From Eutreptiella sp. 'Long Island Sound 2002' (lineage: Eukaryota; Euglenozoa; Euglenophyceae; Eutreptiales; Eutreptiaceae): a stretch of DNA of 64,000 nt. Positions 33,710-42,948 of this stretch are shown here, piece after piece (the first letter of the stretch is position 1; each line of letters begins with the position of its first letter). Position numbers and translations under genes: made by a program. Where the stretch lies: assembly GCA_964036045.1 (NCBI GenBank), contig OZ038402.1:10235013-10299012 (forward strand), in the 5' to 3' direction. The notes under the pieces are model-generated. The model did not search any database. It was not told the DNA's origin and saw nothing but the letters and a program-made list of their open reading frames with translations.

Positions 33710-34283
33710 GGCCAAAATGCCCCAAAATGGGCTCAAAATGGGCTCCTTTCACCCGTTGGTGCACCCCAATTGGTCTAGGATGAGTTTTGGAAAAATGCGT
33801 TTTTGACCCAAACCCCTACTGGACCCTGTTGACCCATTTGGGCACCCACCTGTTTGGGCTTGAGCTTGCAGCTTGCCGCAGCCTAGTGGGCCTAGGTATT
33901 GAGGTCTAGGCGTCCGTTTGGGCAATTTTGAGGGGTGGAGACCACAAAAAGTGGGGGGTTGTGGGTGGAGTAGGTGCCCTCGGAATCGCATTTCGAGCCA
34001 TGTAGCCAAAGATATGGCCTATTCTTGGTTTGTGGCTATCGGCATTTGGAGCTTCGTTTGGCCGTTTTGAATGGGTTCTGGGGCTGTTTTGGCCCGAAAA
34101 TGGTTGTTTTTGGCCCTAAATTGCAGTTTTTGAAACTGAGGTCCACCACTTGCGACAACTCTTCCCGGCCGCCACCGTTGAGTTTCTTGCTCAAACTTTG
34201 TGTGGTTGTCCCTCACACCCATAGGTATCATCCACCAAAATTTCAGCTGAATCCGAAGCACCACGACGGAGTTCTGATTTTTC
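33710..34283. repeat. Tandem repeat R, unit 3 (truncated)
   Basis: The unit breaks off just before the TTGC array, and the next base onward is coding sequence of the secreted-protein gene. It also lacks the segment present in units 1 and 2 between GGAGCTT and CGTTTGGCCG (near 34,055). Confidence 0.8.
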
Positions 34284-35557
34284 AGGTTGCCATTGGAATC
34301 AAAGCGTCTGAGGGTAATTACCTGCCCGAGAGCTGAGGCACTGTTGGGAAATTCTACTGTCCTGCCCAAATCTGAGGCTGCACTATTTGCCCCGGTGAGC
34401 CAGAGCATCCCTGAAGTGACACCTGTGCCCCAATCTAATATCTGGTATATTTCCCCAGAGCCTTGTTGTGCTACAGGCATATCTATCCCAATCTGAAAGC
34501 AGCCCATGGCCATCTCTGTGGACTGCAACAGCAGGGTGGTGCTGCAGGAGGCCGAGGCGGGCAATGTGCCGAGAGGAGGAAAGCCATTGGCCGCAGCAGA
34601 TGACAGCAATGCTTCCAAGGAGTACTCCACTTCGATTGGGAAAGGGGTGCGGCTGGGGCTGCGGCTGGGGGTGCGGCTGGGGGTGCGGCTGGGGGTGGCG
34701 GTGGCGGTGGGGGTGGGGGTGGGAGTGAAGGTGGAGGTGCAGGTGGGGGCACAGCTTGCGATGTCACCCCCGCAATACGATATCCAGAAAGATGCACATT
34801 GCCCCTGTGAGATAAGTGCAACGGGCATCTTCATTCCGTAAGAACCATCATTTTCCTTGACCAGCGGGCTGTTGTTTGGATCAGTAGCTACAATATTGAG
34901 AAAGCTACAACATTGAGAAATTATAGGGCGCCCCTCAGCTGAGGCACGCAATACAACACCCGCGCCTTGGGCTGAGATGACCAGCAGCTGCCCTTGCCCC
35001 GCTTGTGCTGAGCTGGCAGGTAAGAATTGGCCCGAACAGTTGAAGGTACCAATTTCCTTCAACGGCGAATCCACATTAGCAATCCAATCATCATCTGTAC
35101 CCCACCAGTATACGAAGTCCGTGATGTCTTGTGTCCCTACATTGCAGGCCTGGACGTCCTGACGGATCGTATTGCCCAAGACGGAGATGCCAACTTGCAA
35201 CCGAACAACTGGTGCTGCAGGTGATGCAGGGTAATCCAAGGTGAGAGAGGCCGATGAATTGTCAATGTAATTCACTTGGACAGATGATGTGTTATAAATG
35301 ACACCACCGAACCTTGCTCGGTATGCGAGCGAATAGCTGTCATATGTGAGCTTGTACCAGGTATTGCTGACGGGATCCAAAGCCCATGGTTGACGAATCT
35401 CACGATTTGCTTCATTGATTGAACTTTCGCAGCCATCACCGAGTCGGAAGAAAGCAGAGTATAGCCTGTTCGGACTCTGTACTGTACACCCTTGGATTGT
35501 ACTAGCGTGAAGTAATAGAACAGCTGCTATGAAAGTGTGAGCTCTGACCGAAACCAT
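34019..35557 (-). CDS. Secreted or cell-surface protein with Thr/Pro/Ser linker, 3' end replaced by repeat
   Basis: ATG at 35,555-35,557 opens a signal peptide: a charged start, then a hydrophobic core I-A-A-V-L-L-L, then small residues before Cys. About 230 residues rich in beta-strand patterns and Cys follow, including Y-W-W-G-T-D-D-D-W. A linker of T-P-T-P and S-R-T-P-S repeats comes next (near 34,640-34,740), then a second region of about 110 residues. From 34,283 onward the frame runs into repeat R and ends at 34,019, so the last 88 or so codons are not original. No family is assigned; the layout suggests an extracellular or wall protein. The start was chosen over the earlier ATG-like positions because of the signal peptide. 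Confidence 0.6.
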   Translation of the reverse strand: MVSVRAHTFIAAVLLLHASTIQGCTVQSPNRLYSAFFRLGDGCESSINEANREIRQPWALDPVSNTWYKLTYDSYSLAYRARFGGVIYNTSSVQVNYIDNSSASLTLDYPASPAAPVVRLQVGISVLGNTIRQDVQACNVGTQDITDFVYWWGTDDDWIANVDSPLKEIGTFNCSGQFLPASSAQAGQGQLLVISAQGAGVVLRASAEGRPIISQCCSFLNIVATDPNNSPLVKENDGSYGMKMPVALISQGQCASFWISYCGGDIASCAPTCTSTFTPTPTPTATATPSRTPSRTPSRSPSRTPFPIEVEYSLEALLSSAAANGFPPLGTLPASASCSTTLLLQSTEMAMGCFQIGIDMPVAQQGSGEIYQILDWGTGVTSGMLWLTGANSAASDLGRTVEFPNSASALGQVITLRRFDSNGNLKNQNSVVVLRIQLKFWWMIPMGVRDNHTKFEQETQRWRPGRVVASGGPQFQKLQFRAKNNHFRAKTAPEPIQNGQTKLQMPIATNQE

Positions 35558-35674
35558 GTTGCAGTTAGGCGGAGATGAGTACCTAGGCGACCTACAGAGG
35601 CAGGAAGCAGGAGGAGAGGCGCAGCACTGATTGTTTTTTTTCCTTTCGAACATTGCACCGTTTCTTCGCAGCAA

Positions 35675-36064
35675 TCAAGGCTTGAATTGACACCCTGCTA
35701 TTCCTTGCCATAAATGGTTGGAATGACATAGCGTCATAGTCCAAGCAGTGTGCACATAGAGGTGGTTTTGCTTCTTAGCACACACTTCACTTCTAACCAT
35801 GTTGCATCTCATGGAGTAGTGCACGCAGGCTGAAGCAACTACCGTGGGGTGACGGGGCTTAGATAAAAAGATATGGTACACTGCAGTGATACACTGGTGC
35901 ATGGGGAAAACTCCTGAGAGACAGCCTGCAGCTTGTGTAAACTGAGCCACTAAATTGCTGATGAGACTTACTTTACCTATCCCCCTATCCGGCCCCCTAA
36001 CAAAAAACAGTCTCCCCCCCAAAGAAGAAATCCATGTCATGTGGTTGCAACCACCAGAAGACAT
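35675..36064. other. Stretch between the secreted-protein gene and recombinase element A
   Basis: An open minus-strand frame continues from the recombinase relic after a TAG at 36,068, but its composition does not look coding and no recombinase motif is visible. I see nothing else. Confidence 0.3.
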
Positions 36065-36067
36065 CTG

Positions 36068-37888
36068 CTATGCACTGGCCAAGGTTGTTTGAACAAAAGG
36101 GTTTTGGAAGATTCCAAGGTTGTGAAAATTCCATTGCCTTCGGCAAGGCAGTCCAATCAAAACTGGGATAGGGGCAACAATGTTCTCTACCGCTAAGCGG
36201 ATCGTCACCAAATGTGACCAGAACGAGAAGTGTGACTTTCCCACTCCATTCCTTCGCGCCGAGGATACTTCACCCACCCTGGATAGGGAGGAGAACGACA
36301 GGACACACCCAGCATATGTGATCCAGTCTTCCACCGATGCGCAGGCCTCAGCGATGATCTGGAGGACGTCAGGACCACCGTACGGCCTGTGGACTTCGGA
36401 ATCCACTGGCGCCTTTGTGATCCTCCATAGGCGGGTCCAATTGAGCTCCGGTAGCCACCCCAGTACCACGCATGCTTTGACCGCGGAGACGCAGCCACGG
36501 AGAGTGGCTTTTCGGAAGCCCATCTTGAACATTTGGAAGAGTGCCAATTCGACCACCCGCTGCGCGTCATTCCACGCTGTCCGACCACCGATTTGCGCCA
36601 GACGTCGGAGATGGGATGCATACGCGTCTCGTGTACCTCCTTTCCACGTGGATAGAATTGCCGCGGAGACGCAGTCGTGCGGGTCGCAATACCCCAAGGC
36701 TTTCCATGCGTCCAAGATTGAGGGCCAGTGGATGGTGTCTTCGGAAGCCACCTGCGATGACGACGGGCCGGGGGCCGGTGTGGCAGGGACACGGGGAGCC
36801 CATTCCGGTTCAAACCCCCCCACCAGCGGGGGGGCATCTTTTCATTCCAGGAGAGGGCACTGCCAGACCCAGTGGCGCTCAATCTTTCCTTTTTCTCTGC
36901 ACGTTTTACACGGGCCGACCGGTGGGTCGGATGACCGAACCCACTCGTTCTTGTGCACCTCAAAGAACTCCACTCCATCCTGGATCCGAAAGCGTTTGGC
37001 CATGATTTTCTTTATCCGAGCTCCCGCTGGCGTCAGGCCCTCTGTGAACACCGAATTACTTGACACCTGTTTGGACTGTGTGGCATCAGACTCGTACTTT
37101 TCTTTGTATTTGTGCACCGCCGTATAAGTCAAGAGCCACATGGCTTCCGTCATGTGGACCAAACCCTCAGACAATTCGGGGCCTGCGGAGGGGTTCGCCT
37201 TTCCCAGATCCTTGTCTGCAGACCCGCCTGCCATCGCTACGTCGTCCCCGTCAGGCTTCAGGTCAGTCCACACCGTGTCATTCGCCTTCTGGGCATCAGA
37301 TAACTCCATCAGCAGGGCACGCTGCTGCTCGTCGCCCCACTTGTCAGACATCCTCATCTCGCGTTGTGGGATCGGTAGTCGCAGGACCATGGCACGAAGA
37401 AACCAAAGCATGCAGACCACCCACTGGGGGTGGTTGTACGCCACGTGCAGGTCGTACAGAGCTTTAAGGGACAAGGGAGGTATCGCCATTTCCTGTTTGG
37501 CAGGCGCAGAAGTCAGGCTGGCGACCTGTGCATGTAAGTCGGAGATCATTTTCTGCTGGTTTTCCAAGAGCGTCTGCAGAGCCGTGTCATGAAGAGATCC
37601 TGGAGATACCTAGGCATTCGCAGTGAAGAGGCCTGTCTCCACATTTAAAGTCACCCCAGCCGTCAGGACATATCCGATGATGTATTCAATAAACGCATCC
37701 TCATCGCCCGTGAATTGTACCGAAGCCGCGAACTGCCGTATCCACTCGGTACGTCTGGCACCCAGTCCCCGAAGGCTCTTCAACACCTTTGTACGAGCCA
37801 GAGCCCATTCTCGTGCTGGGGAATCTCCTCTCACCGACTCCTGTACCCCCGCCAGAATGTAATCCTGGAAATCGATGGACTCCGACAT
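36068..37888 (-). pseudogene. Element A: zinc finger plus tyrosine recombinase, broken
   Basis: One frame from ATG 37,886-37,888 to TAG 36,068-36,070 is interrupted by TAG 37,610 and TGA 36,842. The first 90 residues are acidic/helical, followed by a region of about 240 residues ending in a finger-like C-x2-C-x8-H-x4-C near 36,850-36,920. A Pro-rich linker leads to a SAM-like core-binding domain (near 36,400-36,700) and the start of a tyrosine recombinase catalytic domain with L-S-R-V-G-E-V (first catalytic Arg, near 36,265). The later H-x-x-R and Tyr motifs are not visible. Such enzymes cut and rejoin DNA to integrate circular intermediates. No reverse transcriptase lies between finger and recombinase, which fits a Crypton-like rather than a DIRS-like layout. 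Confidence 0.6.
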
Positions 37889-38085
37889 GGTGAAGGGCAG
37901 CGACCGACAGGCAAAAGGGGAGAAGTGTGAAGGGAAGGCGGGCCTATCACAGGATTGTTTGTAGTCTCAGGCCTGCACCTTTTGACTCCCAAGGCAATAT
38001 TTAAATAAGAAACTAAATGGAGACAGTGTACAACAATAACAAAACTGCGTAAAACCCCTGTTTCCCTGCAGTAAACAGGAGTTTG

Positions 38086-38680
38086 GGGTGGAAACCACAA
38101 AAAGTGGGAAGTTGCGGGTGGAGTAGGTGCCCTCGGAATCGCATTTTGAGCCATGTAGCCAAAGATATGGCCTATTCTTGGTTTGTGGCTGTCGGCATTT
38201 GAAGCTTTTGGGGGCCTTTTTTGGGCTGTTTCCGGGACATATCATGGAGTTAGAGGGCCGCAAAGAGCTCGTTGCCGCATGTGGAGTGTACCCATCGTTT
38301 CCCTTCGTTTGGCCGTTTTGAATGTGTTCCAGGGCTTTTTTGGCCCAAAAATGGCTGTTTTTGGCCCTAAACTGCAGTTTTCGAAACTGAGGTCCGCCAC
38401 TTGCGAATCCCGTTCCCGGCCGCCACCGTTGAGTTTCTCGCTCATACTTCGTGTGATTGTACTTCACACCCATAGGTATCATCCACCAAAATTTCACTCT
38501 GAAGCACCACAACGGAGTTGTGATATTTGCCCATTTCACGCGTGCTGCAGCTTGCTTGCTGCTTGCTTGCTGCTTGCTGCTGCTGCTAAGCCCGGTAGGT
38601 CCACCCTAGACACTAAAAAGGGTTATAAAACCAAGACTGGTTCCACCAGCTCGGTGACCCTAACCCTAACCCTAACCCTT
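38086..38680. repeat. Repeat R, separate partial copy with telomeric end
   Basis: This copy starts at the GGGGTGGAAACCACAAAAAG block and runs through the CTTG/CTGC array (38,550-38,590) and GGGTTATAAAACC. It ends in three and a half CCCTAA units (38,656-38,679). After those the sequence is unrelated, so the copy stops at the telomere-like motif. Confidence 0.8.
38656..38679. repeat. Interstitial telomere-like repeat (CCCTAA)3.5
   Basis: A short perfect run of CCCTAA at the end of a repeat R copy. The same position holds one unit at 32,384, two at 33,526 and a diverged version at 62,160. Confidence 0.85.
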
Positions 38681-38923
38681 TGGGAAGGTGGGCTGAGGGG
38701 AGAGGACTAAACAGTTGGTCACATGCAAGGTTTTCAACGCTCCCCTCAACCCCTGCAGCTGGGACCGTGGCCAAATAGAGTTCCAGCTGTCCCTTCAACA
38801 TGTGTGTACAACTCGGAGGTCCATATGCTGGCACAGTCGCAGCCTGCTTTGTTTGTACTACCTGCTGACCATTGCCATCATGTTGGGGACAATCCCCCTA
38901 TTCCTCATGTGTCTCGTTAGTTG

Positions 38924-40072
38924 CTACCCCCTGTCTGTGCATCCCCTACTGCTTATGCATGTCAATTGTAACAAGATGAACCGGATAGGCATCCCCACGG
39001 CCAGCAGGTGTGCTGCACCAAGACACCAGGACTGCCATCTGACGTTCTCCCCCCCCCCCCCAACCGTGTCAACAAGCTGTCGCAGCCCACGCTGCATGTC
39101 TTCCTTCGTGGTGTACCATGCCAGTTGTTCAGCTCGGGACCCGTGCCTAGTGCGGACTTCGGTGAGACGCCTGCCCCATGCTCATGCCCACGGCCCCACC
39201 TCTTGCCGTTGTAGGTCTTCTCCGGACTTGGTGCCCATGAACACAAGGAGCCCGTTCTCCATGTGCACCGTGTGTGCCTCGCTTATTCGGAGGCAGTGGT
39301 AGGCGGACAGTTGTGCGAGCGCGATGGGCTCCCACTTGGCTGGGGGCGTTGGTGCCCGTCTCAATGCCACGAGGTCATCGATGGTGGCCCACTCCTTTTG
39401 CACCACTCGTCCCTCTTTGAGTTGCTGCTTTGCCACCGATTTTGCCAGCTACCAATCTGCTGGCTTGACAATCGGCCGCTGCCATCTGAGCTTCTCGACA
39501 AGTCGGACCGCAGAGAGGGGCTTGGTGACTAAGCTCTCCCCCAGTCCTGCCGCCATGATGTTGTGCAACTCATCCACCCATACCGTTCTCGCAGTGCACC
39601 CCGGCTGCATGCGCTCGCTCTTCCGCAATCCGTGTAGTGCCTAGGCGTATCCCAACAGCGTGTCCTTTGCGAGGCCCCACACCACCGAGGACCTTAAGTT
39701 GTCCCCCTAGTCGCGTTTGATGGCATTGTCAAGCTCATTCGACGCCGCCAGAAGGTGTGGTGGCGGCCCTATTTGGTCTTGCCCTTGCCCTTGATACACC
39801 CCATGTCCTCACGGTTAAAGTACTAGTGGCTGTCTCCGCAGTCCGGGCACTTGGTTTTTGGCGGCTTTGTACTACGCGTCCTTGTACTTTGTGAACTCCC
39901 GCGCCACTAGGCTAATCCCCAGCGTCTTGTGGAATAGCTTGGACGTGTTGAGGTGGGTCATCCTGCACCATGTTGTGGACCCCACATCCAGCAAGAGCTT
40001 CATGTAGTCCTCTAGGACCTCCATTGTCAATTTCGGCCTCTGCATGTGTGTCACCAACGCTGCATCCAACAC
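38924..40072 (-). pseudogene. Element B: zinc finger plus tyrosine recombinase, broken
   Basis: The minus-strand reading contains a leading segment (40,072-39,872), a Cys/His cluster near 39,790-39,852 (C-x2-C-x4-H, then a distant C) and, after one frameshift near 39,765, a recombinase from about 39,760 to 38,924. The catalytic domain has C-L-R-I-S-E-A (near 39,290), G-T-K-S about 20 residues later and, near 39,010-39,040, a segment resembling the H-x-x-R box whose key residues are changed. In-frame stops are TAG at 39,823, 39,707, 39,641 and 39,449 and TGA at 39,182. The finger-recombinase order resembles element A, but the sequences are diverged. Confidence 0.55.
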
Positions 40073-40474
40073 CTCCGCACCACTGGCTATCAGTCGCTAG
40101 GCAACATTCAGTACTGTTTTGGAAGTGCTACAGTGCATCAGACATTGATGAGCTGTGACCGGTCACTTACGACACAGGAGCATTTGGTAGCTAAGTATCC
40201 AGTGCTTCATGGCCCTTTTGCACCGACTACCTTGCAGAACAACCACCCCCTAGCCCGATGGCACTTGGCATGACGATATTTTTTCCCTCAAAGAATTGTG
40301 TTTTCATAGCTATGGAGTTGTGGCGAATGCGAGACATTGAGTTCACCCGCAGGCTATCGAAAATCTCTTAGGTTGGCTTGGGTTGGCCCATCCCCATCCC
40401 ACATAATGCAGTTAAACACACGCTCCAAGGGGTTGGATAGGTGTGTACCCTTTCTCGTGTGTTTGCCACAGGGC

Positions 40475-40690
40475 ACATGCCATGGTGGTGGAGCAACCGG
40501 CCGCAACACTGCAGACGCCTGTTCGAATCCCGACGGGGCACTCCTCCTCCGCATGCCTACGAGGAGGATATGCCCCCCCCCCCCCCCATGCCGCCGCCAC
40601 CGCACAGCGTCGGTAGCGGGGCACATTGTTGCAGGCCAGGGTCTGTTTTGCTATTCTATTTTGCCGCTCTTTGTCAAAAAAAAAAAAGAA
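40475..40690 (+). mobile_element. SINE-like segment with B box and A-tail
   Basis: A GTTCGAATCCC B-box match lies near 40,521-40,533. A weaker A-box-like TGGTGGAGCAACC lies about 35 nt before it, a body of about 150 bp follows, and then a run of 12 A (40,676-40,688). No clear target-site duplication is visible. A tRNA-derived SINE is the best reading, but a chance B box is possible. Confidence 0.35.
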
Positions 40691-40794
40691 TATAACAAAG
40701 TGGTCAAAACTGAATAAATTAAACCACATGAAAACGAGACGCACCACCTAGCGACGCAGAGTATTGGTGGAGGGGCGCACGGCTGCAGTGGCTG

Positions 40795-41395
40795 GAGGTG
40801 GGGGGCCATCACCATTGGCTCCCCAGCCATGTCAGATATCAAACTAGCAACTGTGGTTCTTTAGCCCCCGACGAAGACGACTAAACTGAGCCATGGCTCT
40901 TGCCTCTCTCTTGCACAAAATGGGGCACCCGGTACCTTCGGTGCATCCCAATCCTATTCAAGAACGATCTACGGCCGTGGGATTAAAAACGCCGTGAGCA
41001 TGCCATCCATCCCGACAGATACCGCTCCACTACAAAGGAATCCACTGGTATCCCCCACTTGTACCTAAACCGCCGTCCCATTTAAAATCATCTGGCGGTG
41101 GGGGGCCATCACCATTGGCTCCCCAGCCATGTCGGATATCAAACTAGCAACTGTGGTTCTTTAGCCCCCGACGAAGACGACTAAACTGAGCCATGGCTCT
41201 TGCCTCTCTCTTGCACAAAATGGGGCACCCGGTACCTTCGGTGCATCCCAATCCTATTCAAGAACGATCTACAGCCGTGGGATTAAAAACGCCGTGAGCA
41301 TGCCATCCATCCCGACAGATACCGCTCTACTACAAAGGAATCCACTGGTATCCCCCACTTGTACCTAAACCGCCGTCCCATTTAAAATCATGCGT
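40795..41395. repeat. Two-unit tandem repeat, 300-bp period
   Basis: The segments 40,795-41,094 and 41,095-41,394 are nearly identical, with three or four single-base differences (for example near 40,833/41,133 and 40,972/41,272). No ORF or RNA gene is recognised inside. The second unit ends directly before the TGCGTGATTTTATTT array that precedes the ORF at 41,483. Confidence 0.9.
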
Positions 41396-41935
41396 GTGAT
41401 TTTATTTTTTCTGCGTGATTTTATTTGGTGCGTGATTTTATTTAAACCTTGCGTGTTTTTATTTCTACTTGCCTCAGACACCATGGATTTTGCTTTCCAT
41501 TCTTTCGTTCATGATGCACGTGACAATGATGAGTTGGAGGTTGATGATTATTGGGCCGCTGAAACAGATTCTGATTGTGTTGCTGCAAGTTCAACGGACG
41601 GCGACTCAGATGAACTTGGAACTATTGCAGACCCTGTTGCGGAACAACGTGTTGAGCCAGTTCCTGAATCAGTTGCTGTACCAGTTCCTGAACAAGTTGC
41701 TGAAGCAGTTGCTGTTCAAGTTCCTGAAGAAGTTCTTGAACCTGTTGTTGAACCAATTCCTGAACAAATTCCCGAACCTGTTGCAGTGTCCCTCTGTGTT
41801 TCTTTTGCTCTTGTCCTCGGGGATTGGTTGCAGTTTGTAGCATTTGACCCGCAAAAAAAGGTGCGTGATTTTATTTCTACCGTTCTAAAAAAAATCAAGC
41901 ATGCGTGATTTTATTTTTTCTGCGTGATTTTAATC
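41393..41935. repeat. TGCGTGATTTTATTT direct repeats around a small ORF
   Basis: Copies or close variants occur at about 41,393, 41,411, 41,428 and 41,450 before the ORF, and near 41,862, 41,901 and 41,920 at and after its end. They are all in the same orientation. They could be terminal repeats of an unknown element, regulatory repeats or intron ends. Confidence 0.6.
41483..41908 (+). CDS. Small acidic protein with Val-Pro-Glu repeats
   Basis: ATG at 41,483 (context ACCATGG) opens 141 codons. The first 55 residues are Asp/Glu-rich. The middle has about nine imperfect repeats of P-V-P-E-x-V-A-E-x or P-I-P-E-Q. A hydrophobic segment and a Lys-rich end follow, the latter encoded by one of the flanking TGCGTGATTTTATTT repeats, so the true 3' end may differ. 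The repeat is preserved at the protein level with mixed codons. Function is unknown; acidic N-terminal tails occur in some transposases, but no transposase domain is seen. Confidence 0.4.
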   Translation: MDFAFHSFVHDARDNDELEVDDYWAAETDSDCVAASSTDGDSDELGTIADPVAEQRVEPVPESVAVPVPEQVAEAVAVQVPEEVLEPVVEPIPEQIPEPVAVSLCVSFALVLGDWLQFVAFDPQKKVRDFISTVLKKIKHA

Positions 41936-42390
41936 AGGCGGGGGGTTTACTCCAACCACCGCTCCCTTGAGTCCACCTGAGGGCTACTAAAGCTCCTCAG
42001 GCTGGTCTGGGTGAGCTCATCCCCCACCGTACCCGTTTGTGCATTCGTGTACTCACATCCATGACTTACCCCTCCAACACATCCCCATACAAGTCATGAT
42101 CTGTTGATCCCTTGTTGTTTGCACTTTCACCCCTTCCCTCTCGTTCTAGCTCCCTGAGCTCCTTCAACCCCACTGCATTCCAAATCCTGTCCACTCCGTC
42201 GGAGTCTCCTCGGCACAAAGTGTCTGACCTCCTACATGGATCAGTGGAGGCTTCTGGCTCCGCCTCTGTGTCCGTGTCCGTACCCTATCTCACCTCCCCT
42301 AAAAATTCCCCTTGGCTTCCTGTTAGACATATTGTCCCCTATCGGCGTTGTCACCCAGCTCCCCCCGTTCCCTGCATACAAGGTGTGGGA

Positions 42391-42948
42391 TCATAGCTCC
42401 TCCAAGGCCAACTCTTCCACCCTGGCTGCCTCATTGACTCTCAACCCCAGTCCTAGCTTTGCAAATATCACTGAGTCAGCATGTCCTTCTAGCAATTCCA
42501 CCAACCGGATCCACAGATCCAACTTAGACAGCGCCCTTGGGCGTGAGCCATTGCTACTACTGCCATTGCGGCACCGCCCCCCCATGCGCGCCGTCACATA
42601 GTCCGATTGTAGAACGAAAAGCAGTTTACCAAGGCCCCATGATTGCAGCGCCCCTACTACCAAATACAATTCCGCGACATTGTGCGACCGGTCATGCTTC
42701 CCCGGCACACTCGCAGTCAACTGGACCTCTGGGTAATTGTAAGCACGGGGGGATCCCCACACCCGCGACTCGACCCACAGGTGCCATGAAACACTTGGAC
42801 TTCCCCGCCAAAAAGAATAAGTGGTATCAATATATGTGGTATTTACAGTGCATCTGGAGAAATACCTACAACCGAGAACCGAGTTTATGCAGCTTGGCAA
42901 CCTGGTGTTGGGGGGGGGGGGGGTCCAACAAACACAACAATGGGGCAC
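42391..42948 (-). pseudogene. RNase H-like relic of a retroelement
   Basis: Within a 185-residue frame, H-N-V-A-E-L-Y-L-V-V-G-A-L followed about 20 residues later by L-Q-S-D-Y-V-T resembles the second and third catalytic motifs of RNase H. A weak R-V-N-E-A-A-R-V-E-E match fits the last. The first Asp motif is not evident. No reverse transcriptase lies next to it. It is probably a decayed fragment. Confidence 0.4.

Noticed and set aside
38656-38679. Chromosome end or telomere
   Set aside because: Only three and a half units, with 25 kb of sequence on the far side; an interstitial motif.
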